8,049 nucleotides of DNA, taken from contig JAAOZY010000036.1 in the NCBI GenBank assembly GCA_012274205.1, forward strand, positions 1 through 8,049. The letters run 5' to 3'. This DNA is from Betaproteobacteria bacterium. Lineage in GTDB: Bacteria; Pseudomonadota; Gammaproteobacteria; Burkholderiales; SG8-39. The position numbers were made by a program, and so were the translations under genes. Shown in pieces: positions 1 through 5,330 of the stretch (its first letter is position 1; each line of letters opens with the position of its first letter). The notes under the pieces are model-generated. The model had not been told where the DNA came from and made no database searches. It was given only the letters and a program-made list of their open reading frames with translations.

Positions 1-263
1 ATATTGGGCAGCTTGATGATGTTGGCATCCGGCTGCAAGGTGAGCTTGCCCAGTTCAGCCAGGTTGTTGGGCACTTTTTGCGCGTCGGTCAGATAGTCCG
101 GAAATTCAGCCAGGATACGCGCCGCAACCGATATGTCGCTGGGGATCACGTCGATATCCGCCTGGGCCGCAAAACTGCGAACCAATGGCAAAAACGCCAC
201 CGTGGCCAGCATGGGCGCTTCGTCGGTCAGGGTGTAAATGATTCGTGCTTTGTCTTTACTCAT
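1..263 (-). CDS. icd: Monomeric NADP-dependent isocitrate dehydrogenase, N-terminal fragment
   Basis: This gene runs off the left edge; 87 complete N-terminal codons are present. The product would oxidatively decarboxylate isocitrate to 2-oxoglutarate with NADP in the cytoplasmic TCA cycle. The start reads MSKDKARIIYTLTDEAPMLA, and the IIYTLTDEAP block followed by a short linker and FLPLVRSFA is the signature opening of the monomeric (about 740-residue) class, unlike the dimeric Icd family. Further along, ISVAARILAEFPDYL and the NIIKLPN block also fit that class. The ATG at 261-263 is preceded by a weak purine-rich AGGCGGA about 7 nt upstream. It lies downstream of ubiT in the same direction, but the 251-bp gap argues for its own promoter. 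Only the N-terminus is seen, so the catalytic residues cannot be checked. Confidence 0.88.
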   Translation of the reverse strand, partial: MSKDKARIIYTLTDEAPMLATVAFLPLVRSFAAQADIDVIPSDISVAARILAEFPDYLTDAQKVPNNLAELGKLTLQPDANIIKLPN

Positions 264-450
264 GTCGGTCCGCCTGTGTCGTTCGTCTCAAAAAATTGGA
301 AAGCATTGCTCCGATGCCGTGTCCGCAAAAGGAAAAGGTCAATCGCCGTTCCTGTCATTGCAGTCACTGGATTTTACCGGACGTATTCAAACCGGTTATT
401 GGCGTGAGCTGCCGGACTCGTGCCAGGGATCAAAGGAGTATGAGGGAGGG

Positions 451-456
451 ATTATA
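451..456 (-). promoter_or_regulatory. Candidate -10 box for icd
   Basis: The minus strand reads TATAAT, a perfect sigma-70 -10 hexamer, in the ubiT-icd gap. No convincing -35 lies 16-18 bp upstream, and the implied leader to the icd ATG would be about 180 nt. A second, weaker hexamer (TAAAAT, 371-376, minus) is closer. Nothing else in 264-514 looks like a gene or a strong ubiT terminator. Confidence 0.3.
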
Positions 457-514
457 GTCTGGTCGTGGTCATTGCCTCTTCGTGCGTCGCGCGGGTTCGC
501 CGCCGGACGCTGTC

Positions 515-1006
515 TTAGAAATGGGGTTTGTTACTCGCGCCACGGGTTTCCGCGAGGCGGCGCAGCCGTTCGATCACCGGCCCCAGCCGCCCGCCCAGGT
601 GGCTCCAGTCGATCGCGTCGAGCGCGTTTTTTACCAGCAAGCCGAGCTCGGTATCGCCGTCGATGCTAAGGCGGCGGGAGAAAAACAGGGTGTCGGGATC
701 CTCGATGCGGCGCGCGAGGCGGTAGTAATCCCAGGCGCAGGCGCGTATGGTGACTTCAGGCGCGCGCTGCGTTGCGGGCAGGAAGCCAAACGAAGTAAGG
801 CGGATGCGGCCATCCAGGCCCGCGTCGCTCACCTGGATGGATACGATGCGGCCCAGCAGGCGCTGCTTCGTATCCGGGTCCAGAGTCGGCAGGAACAGCA
901 GATTGAGCCCTGCGCACAGCACGGCCGAGGGCGGCCATTGCGGCAGCCGGCTGACCAGGCCGGCAAGGCGGGCCGGCAGCTGCGGTACGGAATCCGCCGA
1001 ATTCAT
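515..1006 (-). CDS. ubiT: UbiT, SCP2-domain accessory factor for O2-independent ubiquinone synthesis
   Basis: The product is a 163-residue cytoplasmic/peripheral protein of the SCP2 lipid-binding family (YhbT in E. coli). It is thought to bind isoprenoid intermediates or ubiquinone during anaerobic synthesis. The hallmark stretch at residues 103-133 (DPDTLFFSRRLSIDGDTELG followed by LLVKNALDAID) matches UbiT closely. The N-terminal third is hydrophobic around residues 28-40 (AVLCAGLNLLFLP), as in the family. Its ATG overlaps the ubiV stop by 4 bp (ATGA at 1003-1006), so translation is probably coupled. It is the third gene of ubiU-ubiV-ubiT; in E. coli ubiT is divergent from ubiUV, so the co-directional order here is a variation. 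Length is close to the E. coli protein. Confidence 0.9.
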   Translation of the reverse strand: MNSADSVPQLPARLAGLVSRLPQWPPSAVLCAGLNLLFLPTLDPDTKQRLLGRIVSIQVSDAGLDGRIRLTSFGFLPATQRAPEVTIRACAWDYYRLARRIEDPDTLFFSRRLSIDGDTELGLLVKNALDAIDWSHLGGRLGPVIERLRRLAETRGASNKPHF

Positions 1007-1881
1007 GCGCGCGTCCGGTATTCCATGCCTGGCACGTTGTACCAGTAGCCATTGCAGGGGGGCGCAATGCGCAATCCCTCGAGCGGCGCGCCGGTGCGGC
1101 CGTCACAGCGATCGCGGAAGCTCTCGATGATGGCCGGCATGTTCATCGACTGCGGCGACAGGCGCACGATGTCTACACCCATGCCGCGCAATTCGTCCAT
1201 CGACTCCGACAGGTCGTAGACCAGCGCAGATTGGGTCTGGATGCCGTTCAGCGTCAGGAACTCGGCCTTGTCGCGCGTGCGCAGCGCGAGGCCGTCGGCG
1301 TCGTCAAGGCAGCGGAACTGGCAGTCGTCCTTGGGCAAATTGTGGTGGCGCGCGGTAAAGCAGCGCGCGGAGAACGCGAGGGGCATGCGGCCGTAGGCGA
1401 ACACCTCGGTCTGCATGCCCTCGGGCCGCGCCGCCTGCAATTCCCGCAGCGTGTCGCGCGACAGTTCCAGCGGCAGCACGAAGCGGGTGGCGCCGAGTTC
1501 GGCAAACCAGGCCAGCGTTTCGTTGTTGTAGATGTTCAGGTGCGGCCCGGCAATGAAAGGCACGTTGCCGGTGAGCAGGCGCACCGCGCCCATCTCATTG
1601 GCCTCGACGCTGAAATCGCCATTGGCGGCGATGCGGCGCAGCGCCTTCAGATCCGATTCGGATTCGATCAGCGCCTGCGTGGACAGCACCACCTGCTTGC
1701 CGTTCGCGCTCAAGTCGCGCGCAAGGCCGAGCCAGTCGTCCAGGCGCAGAGTGTGCCGGCGCGAGCACACGACTTCGCCAAGGTAGACGATGTCCACGCC
1801 CGAGCCGGCGACGCCGGCATAGAACTGCATCAGCGCTTCGCGCGTCCAGTAGTACAGCACCGGGCCCAATGCAAGCTTCAT
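1003..1881 (-). CDS. ubiV: UbiV, U32-family Fe-S subunit of the anaerobic ubiquinone hydroxylase
   Basis: This 292-residue protein is the partner of UbiU. The heterodimer carries 4Fe-4S clusters and is required for hydroxylating the ubiquinone ring without O2 (YhbV in E. coli). Starting at MKLALGPVLYYW, the sequence places cysteines at 39, 174, 187 and 191. The 13- and 4-residue spacings match the E. coli UbiV ligands C39, C180, C193 and C197. Other family marks are YLGEVVCSRR, GKQVVLST, LPLELSRD, PLAFSARCFTAR, LNGIQTQSALVYDL and a C-terminal CNGYW. I prefer the ATG at 1879-1881 because it gives the family N-terminus and C39, with GGCGG 8 nt upstream; an in-frame ATG five codons earlier (1894-1896) is possible. 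It is separated from ubiU by 115 bp that hold a GC-rich repeat, and it overlaps ubiT by 4 bp. Confidence 0.94.
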   Translation of the reverse strand: MKLALGPVLYYWTREALMQFYAGVAGSGVDIVYLGEVVCSRRHTLRLDDWLGLARDLSANGKQVVLSTQALIESESDLKALRRIAANGDFSVEANEMGAVRLLTGNVPFIAGPHLNIYNNETLAWFAELGATRFVLPLELSRDTLRELQAARPEGMQTEVFAYGRMPLAFSARCFTARHHNLPKDDCQFRCLDDADGLALRTRDKAEFLTLNGIQTQSALVYDLSESMDELRGMGVDIVRLSPQSMNMPAIIESFRDRCDGRTGAPLEGLRIAPPCNGYWYNVPGMEYRTRA

Positions 1882-1896
1882 TGTAGTAACCGCCAT

Positions 1897-1911
1897 TTCG
1901 CCACTGGCGAA
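1897..1911. repeat. Inverted repeat just upstream of ubiV
   Basis: Arms TTCGCCA (1897-1903) and TGGCGAA (1905-1911) are perfect inverted copies around one base. They lie between the preferred ubiV start and the 66-bp repeat that begins at 1916. This could be a small hairpin or a dyad operator; no factor is recognised. Confidence 0.4.
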
Positions 1912-1915
1912 TTGG

Positions 1916-1981
1916 CGCCTGACTTAGGGGAGCACGAGGGGATGCGCCCCGTAGGAAGTCCCCTTGGGGGATTTCCCCGCG
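1916..1981. repeat. GC-rich dispersed repeat, copy A (between ubiU and ubiV)
   Basis: This 66-bp element matches 6931-6996 at 59 of 66 positions with no gaps, by hand alignment. Shared blocks include AGGGGAGCACGAGGGG, GCGCCCCG, AGGAAGTCCCCT and GGGGGAT. It can fold: CGAGGGGA (1935-1942) faces TCCCCTTG (1959-1966), a stem with one G-U pair on the plus strand, and an outer GGGG/CCCC pair encloses it. It fills most of the 115-bp gap inside the ubiUVT operon, just after the ubiU stop. It has no coding capacity I would trust. It resembles a REP- or MITE-like intergenic element; the family is not recognised. Confidence 0.85.
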
Positions 1982-1996
1982 TATGGTGGGATTCCA

Positions 1997-3001
1997 TCAT
2001 TTCCACTTGCGATGGTAGGCGCCAAGGGTGTGCTGCTGGCCCTCGGCCACGCGCGCGAGGCCGCTGGCCCAGTCCGGTTGAATGGAAAAGCGCTCCGGGT
2101 GCGTCGCATAGCTGTCGATTGCGGCGCGCCAGATGCGCGTGACCGCCGCGACATAGGCGGGGCTGCGCTGCCGGCCTTCGATCTTGATCGCCGCAACGCC
2201 GATGTTCGCCAGTTCCGGCAGCAGCGCCATCGCATTCAGGCTGGAGGGTTCTTCGATGGCGTAATAGGTTTCGTCGTCGACGTCGAAGCGGCCTTTGCAC
2301 AGGGTCGGGTAGCCCGCATTCTCTCCGGCGGCGAATCGATCGATGAGGACGCCATTGAGCTTCGCGTCCAGGATGTCGCCATGCTTTTCCCAGCGCACCG
2401 CCTTGGCCGGCGAGCACACGCCGCGGGTGTTCGGCGACTCGCCCGTGACATAGGACGACAGCGCGCAGCGCCCCTCGACCATCACGCACAGGCTGCCGAA
2501 GCCGAACACCTCGATCGGCACCGGCGTGTTCTTGATCACGTCGGCGACTTGCGCCAGCGAGAGTACGCGCGGCAGCACCGCGCGCGCGATGCCGAAACGC
2601 TCGTGGTAGAAATTGATCGCTTCGTAATTGGTGGCCGATGTCTGCACCGACAGATGCAGGCGCAGCTGCGGGTGGCGCTCGGCCGCGTACTTCATCAGTC
2701 CGGCGTCGGCCAGGATCACCGCGTCGATGCCGAACCCGGCTGCGTCGTCGATGGCACGCTGCCAGCGCGGCGCAGCCTGCCCCTGCGGAAAGGTATTGAT
2801 CGCGAGCAGCATTTTGGCGCCGGCGGCATGGGCATAGCGCAGGCCTTCACTTGCGCTCCTGGCATCGAAATTGAGGCCGGCGAAGTTGCGCGCGTTGGTC
2901 TCGTCCTTGAGTCCCATGTAGACCCAGTCGGCGCCATTGTCCACGGCCGTCTTGAGCGAGGGCAGGTTGCCTGCGGGACAGACCAATTCTGGAACGGACA
3001 T
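1997..3001 (-). CDS. ubiU: UbiU, U32-family Fe-S subunit of the anaerobic ubiquinone hydroxylase
   Basis: UbiU (YhbU) partners UbiV in O2-independent hydroxylation of ubiquinone precursors. The 334-residue product has cysteines at 172, 179, 196 and 235. These correspond, with a constant +3 offset, to the E. coli cluster ligands C169, C176, C193 and C232. Recognisable family blocks are VCPAGNLPSLKTAV near the start, GLKDETNARNFAGLNF (30-45), AINTFPQGQ, LILAD-like VILADAGL, SVQTSATNYEAINFYH, GFGSLCVMVEGRC, TGESPNTRGVCSPA, ENAGYPTLCKGR, IKIEGRQRSPAYV and a terminal LGAYHRKWK. I take the ATG at 2999-3001, which gives the family N-terminus. Its Shine-Dalgarno is poor (GGCGATAACCAGAAC precedes the ATG). 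A 23-residue upstream extension from 3070 is hydrophobic but would begin before the predicted transcription start. An FNR-type promoter precedes the gene. Confidence 0.95.
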   Translation of the reverse strand: MSVPELVCPAGNLPSLKTAVDNGADWVYMGLKDETNARNFAGLNFDARSASEGLRYAHAAGAKMLLAINTFPQGQAAPRWQRAIDDAAGFGIDAVILADAGLMKYAAERHPQLRLHLSVQTSATNYEAINFYHERFGIARAVLPRVLSLAQVADVIKNTPVPIEVFGFGSLCVMVEGRCALSSYVTGESPNTRGVCSPAKAVRWEKHGDILDAKLNGVLIDRFAAGENAGYPTLCKGRFDVDDETYYAIEEPSSLNAMALLPELANIGVAAIKIEGRQRSPAYVAAVTRIWRAAIDSYATHPERFSIQPDWASGLARVAEGQQHTLGAYHRKWK

Positions 3002-3049
3002 GTTCTGGTTATCGCCAAAAAAGCTGAAAGCGGCTGCAAAGCCGAACAG

Positions 3050-3098
3050 GGTAAGTACTGTAGAGGCCATGGGCCGCGGCGGCTTTGATCTGGGTCAA
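3050..3098 (-). promoter_or_regulatory. FNR-type class II promoter of ubiUVT
   Basis: On the minus strand, TTGACCCAGATCAA lies at 3098-3085. This matches the FNR/Anr/Dnr consensus TTGAT-N4-ATCAA at 9 of 10 informative positions (C for T at position 5). A -10-like TACAGT follows at 3062-3057, predicting a start near 3050. The box centre (between 3091 and 3092) is then at -41.5, the canonical class II activator position. The leader to the ubiU ATG would be about 49 nt. In E. coli ubiUV is known to be FNR-activated, so both geometry and target fit; the start site is predicted, not measured. Confidence 0.75.
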
Positions 3099-3195
3099 AT
3101 GCGTCGGGTTGGATCCGCCGCGGTCATTGCGTCGCCGCGTCCGGGCGGGCCGGTGCGCGGGCGCAATTTTTCCTGCAGGATGGCTCAAGACTGCG

Positions 3196-3201
3196 TAAAA
3201 T
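3196..3201 (+). promoter_or_regulatory. Weak candidate -10 for the small plus-strand gene
   Basis: TAAAAT lies about 31 nt upstream of the ATG at 3232, with no recognisable -35. A small dyad, CCGGC (3202-3206) and GCCGG (3216-3220), would straddle the implied start site. The call is weak. Confidence 0.25.
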
Positions 3202-3231
3202 CCGGCCTCGTCAAAGCCGGGGTATGCAGAT

Positions 3232-3519
3232 ATGAAAAAGACCGATCTGGAAAAAAACAAGGGATTGAAAATCAACACCGCCGTCAACCGCTTCGGCACG
3301 CCCGGCCGCTACGGCAAGGATGCGGGCAGCGTGGTGGAACGGCGCGAGCAGCGCAAGCTGGACCAGGCGCTCGGCCTGGTGCCGTTCGCGGTAAAGCTCA
3401 ACGGCGATCTGGTGCGCAGGGTGCGTGCGCTGGCCGAAGCGCGCCAGGCGGGTCTGAACGAGGTGGTGGCGGAGTTGCTTGAAAAGGGTCTGGCTAGCGA
3501 CCCAGGCCGGCAGGGCTGA
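3232..3519 (+). CDS. Small conserved-looking protein with ribbon-helix-helix-like C-terminal half
   Basis: The 95-residue product is not assigned a function. The N-terminal 45 residues are basic and polar (MKKTDLEKNKGLKIN, then RYGKD and VVERREQRKLDQ), with no signal peptide or membrane segment. Residues 51-87 read as a short strand (PFAVKL), an amphipathic helix (DLVRRVRALAEARQ), a GLN turn and a second helix (EVVAELLEKGL). This is the layout of a ribbon-helix-helix DNA-binding fold of the Arc/CopG/MetJ type. That reading is inferred from the pattern alone. It is divergent from ubiU across a 230-bp gap, and its last 26 bp overlap the end of yaeQ. The start has only a weak GGGG about 12 nt upstream. 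Codon use is like that of its neighbours. I believe similar short proteins occur in other betaproteobacteria, but no search was possible. Confidence 0.75.
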   Translation: MKKTDLEKNKGLKINTAVNRFGTPGRYGKDAGSVVERREQRKLDQALGLVPFAVKLNGDLVRRVRALAEARQAGLNEVVAELLEKGLASDPGRQG

Positions 3520-4054
3520 CGAGGACCGCGTCCAGTTCCACCTGCACCCGCTGGGCGGCGTCGCCCAGCCATACCTGCTGATCCTGGATAGTGCAGTGCA
3601 GCTGCATATTGCGTTGCGCCAGCCGCGCCAAGGCCTGGCTGGCGGCTGCGGGTAGCAGCGTCACGCTCAGGTTGCGGTTGCGCTCCAGCTTGCCGCCGAC
3701 CTGATCCCACCACACGTCGGCGCCGCGGCCGCCGTAAGCGTAGACCACGACCCGCCGTGCGCGGCCGCAGGCGCGGCGTATGCGCTTCTCCTCGGGCTGG
3801 CCGACATCGATCCACAGTTCGATCGCGCCGGTCAGATCCCGCTGCCACAGGTCGGGCTCGTCCTCCGTGCTCAGGCCTTTGCCGAAAGCCAGTGCCTCGC
3901 TCGCGTGCAGCGCGTAGGCGAGCAGGCGCACCATCATGCGCTCATCGGTCTCCGACGGATGGCGGGCGAGGGTGAGCGCATGGTCATGGTAATAGTTGCG
4001 GTCCATGTCCGCGATCTGCAGATCGGCTTTGAAAATAGTCGCTTTGAGGGCCAT
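3494..4054 (-). CDS. yaeQ: YaeQ family protein
   Basis: The 186-residue protein matches YaeQ end to end: MALKATIFKADLQIADMDRN at the start, ALTLARHPSETDERMMVRLL (27-46), EDEPDLWQRDLTGAIELWID near residues 64-83, EEKRIRRAC, VVVYAYGG and VWWDQ, with TIQDQQVWLGD near the C-terminus. The family has a PD-(D/E)XK nuclease-like fold. E. coli YaeQ was first described as a high-copy suppressor of rfaH loss, but its biochemical role is unsettled. Conserved acidic positions (SETDER, EDEPDLW, ELWIDVG) that would form the nuclease-like site are present. It is convergent with the small plus-strand gene (26-bp tail overlap) and 167 bp downstream of ppiC, with hairpins between, so it is probably not in the ppiC operon. 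Its Shine-Dalgarno is weak. Confidence 0.94.
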   Translation of the reverse strand: MALKATIFKADLQIADMDRNYYHDHALTLARHPSETDERMMVRLLAYALHASEALAFGKGLSTEDEPDLWQRDLTGAIELWIDVGQPEEKRIRRACGRARRVVVYAYGGRGADVWWDQVGGKLERNRNLSVTLLPAAASQALARLAQRNMQLHCTIQDQQVWLGDAAQRVQVELDAVLVSPAGLGR

Positions 4055-4083
4055 GGGCTCGCTTATTGCCGGTCATATACGTC

Positions 4084-4105
4084 AACGGGGGCTTGCGCCC
4101 CCGTT
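4084..4105 (-). terminator. Strong hairpin downstream of ppiC
   Basis: Perfect 9-bp arms AACGGGGGC (4084-4092) and GCCCCCGTT (4097-4105) surround a 4-nt loop. It lies between the ppiC stop and the yaeQ start, where a terminator for the msrB-yciB-bolA-ppiC unit is expected. No clean U-run follows on the minus strand, so it may instead be an mRNA 3'-end stabiliser. Confidence 0.45.
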
Positions 4106-4115
4106 CTATTGGACC

Positions 4116-4140
4116 GCCCGCGCGTGAATCCAGCGCGGGC
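4116..4140. repeat. Second hairpin in the ppiC-yaeQ gap
   Basis: Arms GCCCGCGC (4116-4123) and GCGCGGGC (4133-4140) are perfect complements with a 9-nt loop. It sits 10 bp from the first hairpin, forming a tandem pair after ppiC. It could contribute to termination or 3'-end protection. Confidence 0.45.
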
Positions 4141-4221
4141 TGCTTCAGGGCTCGTGCCTCGCGCTGCGCTGCGTGCCAGGAAGTCGCGGGTTCGTCGTGT
4201 CTGCGGCGGTGATCCGCCGGA

Positions 4222-5022
4222 TTACTCGACTTTGGCCTTGGCGCGAATTTCCGCTACCGCCTTTTCGAAGCTGGCTTCCTGCATGCGCTGCACCAGCTTC
4301 GGCTTGACCTGGTCGAAATCGGGGAATTTCGCCGGGCGCACATCCTCGAGCTGGATCACGTGCCAGCCGAACTGCGACTGCACCGGCGTTTGGGTGAACT
4401 TGCCTTTCTCCAGCTTCACCATGGCGTCGGAGAAAGGTTTGACGAAGCCGCTCGGCAGGTTCCAGTCGAGATCGCCGCCGTGGTCCTTGGAGCCCGGATC
4501 CTTGGAGAGTTTCGCCAGGTCCTCGAATTTCTCCCCTTTCTTGAGCTTCTCGATGATGCTTTTCGCTTCGCTTTCAGTTTCCACCAGGATGTGGCGCGCC
4601 TTGTATTCCTTGTCGCCCATCTGGGCCTTGATTTTTTCGTACTCGGCTTTCAGCGCATCGTCGCTGACCGGGTGATGCTTGATGTAGTCGTTGCGGAAGG
4701 CCTGCGCCAGGATGTTGGCGCGCGCGAGTTCCAGCTGGGCGGCGGCTTCGGCGCTCTTGCCCAGGCCCTTGCGGTTGGCTTCCTGCGCAATGGCTTCCAG
4801 CGTGATCAGGCGGTCGCGGATGGCGTTGCGCAGCTCCGGTGTATCTTTCTGTCCCTGCGCCTCCTGCGCTTCCACGATGGCATCCACCCTGGTCTTGGGA
4901 ATGGCGACGCCATTGACGGTCGCGATCTTGGCGCTCGCGGCGCCGGCCTGCGCCTGGGCGAGGCCCGGAATCATCAGCGCCACGGCCAGGGCGAAGCTCA
5001 GGCGAAAAAGAGTAGGGTGCAT
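4222..5022 (-). CDS. Periplasmic parvulin-type peptidyl-prolyl isomerase
   Basis: This 266-residue protein is a predicted periplasmic foldase that catalyses cis-trans isomerisation of X-Pro bonds during folding of exported proteins. Residues 1-26 are a Sec signal peptide: hydrophobic FALAVALMIPGLAQAQA with AXA sites ending at 24 and 26. Residues 31-130 are a helical SurA/PrsA-like chaperone region. The parvulin domain covers about 138-230, with KARHILVETE (H143), the DPGSKDHGGDLDW loop, VKPFSDAMVKLEKG and FGWHVIQLEDVRP (H221). The C-terminal tail is helical and lysine-rich. The start at 5020-5022 is set by AGAGGAA 5 nt upstream and by the signal peptide; an upstream in-frame ATG at 5079 would bury the signal and overlap bolA. 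It is 28 bp after bolA, in the msrB-yciB-bolA-ppiC order. It resembles PrsA/PpiC proteins but lacks the double domain of SurA. Confidence 0.92.
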   Translation of the reverse strand: MHPTLFRLSFALAVALMIPGLAQAQAGAASAKIATVNGVAIPKTRVDAIVEAQEAQGQKDTPELRNAIRDRLITLEAIAQEANRKGLGKSAEAAAQLELARANILAQAFRNDYIKHHPVSDDALKAEYEKIKAQMGDKEYKARHILVETESEAKSIIEKLKKGEKFEDLAKLSKDPGSKDHGGDLDWNLPSGFVKPFSDAMVKLEKGKFTQTPVQSQFGWHVIQLEDVRPAKFPDFDQVKPKLVQRMQEASFEKAVAEIRAKAKVE

Positions 5023-5027
5023 GCTTG

Positions 5028-5034
5028 TTCCTCT
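5028..5034 (-). promoter_or_regulatory. Ribosome binding site of the parvulin gene
   Basis: AGAGGAA on the minus strand, 5 nt before the ATG at 5020-5022. It is one of the better Shine-Dalgarno sequences in the window and fixes the start at the signal peptide. Confidence 0.7.
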
Positions 5035-5050
5035 AGGTTTGCTGCGTTGG

Positions 5051-5323
5051 TCAAAAGTCTTTCGCCTCATCCGGCGCATAGGCGTGGATGGCGAGGGCGT
5101 GGATTTGCTGCTGCATCATCGAACCGAGCGCGGCATAGATCAGGCGATGGCGCGCCAGCGTGTTCTTCCCGGCAAACTGCGGCGAAACGATGGTGAGCGA
5201 GTAATGCCCGCCGCCGCCCTTCGCGCCCTCATGTCCGGCGTGCAGGGCGCTGTCGTCCCGCAGCTCGAGCCGGCTGGGCTGCAGCGCGGCAAGCTTTAGC
5301 TCGATGGCTTCGGACGCGCTCAT
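5051..5323 (-). CDS. bolA: BolA family protein
   Basis: The product is a 90-residue cytoplasmic BolA-type protein. The family pairs with monothiol glutaredoxins to bind Fe-S clusters and, in E. coli BolA, also influences morphology and transcription under stress. Family marks are the LELRDDSALHAGH segment (19-31, with the conserved His at 28), HYSLTIVSPQFAGKNTLARH (40-59, the FxGKxxxxRHR core) and the C-terminal QQIHALAIHAYAPDE with H75. A glycine-rich loop (KGGGG) precedes the second block. The ATG at 5321-5323 is only 7 bp after the yciB stop, so the two are co-transcribed. An in-frame start 20 codons earlier would lie inside yciB and adds no family sequence. Placement beside yciB and ppiC is common in betaproteobacteria. 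Confidence 0.92.
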   Translation of the reverse strand: MSASEAIELKLAALQPSRLELRDDSALHAGHEGAKGGGGHYSLTIVSPQFAGKNTLARHRLIYAALGSMMQQQIHALAIHAYAPDEAKDF

Positions 5324-5330
5324 GGCCGGC

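Noticed and set aside
482..1048. Long plus-strand open frame opposite ubiT
   Set aside because: It is antisense to a clear ubiT/ubiV reading frame, has an arginine/alanine/glutamine-rich composition typical of GC-rich shadows and has no recognisable domain.
1231..2142. 303-codon plus-strand open frame opposite ubiV
   Set aside because: It mirrors ubiV codons, crosses the repeat and an intergenic gap, and has no family resemblance.
3002..3070. 23-residue hydrophobic N-terminal extension of UbiU resembling a signal or membrane segment
   Set aside because: The U32 family begins at the xxLxCPAG block just after the ATG at 2999-3001. The predicted start site (about 3050) lies downstream of the extended start codon, and UbiU acts in the cytoplasm.
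1964..3088. 374-codon plus-strand open frame opposite ubiU
   Set aside because: It is a shadow of ubiU, whose cysteine ligands and motifs are unambiguous.
3171..3180. Ten-base palindrome TCCTGCAGGA between ubiU and the small gene
   Set aside because: It is short, is a simple extension of a common hexamer palindrome, has no second copy nearby and does not align with either promoter.
5023..5079. Upstream in-frame start of the parvulin gene
   Set aside because: It would place 19 charged residues before a good signal peptide and overlap bolA, while a strong Shine-Dalgarno sits at 5028-5034.
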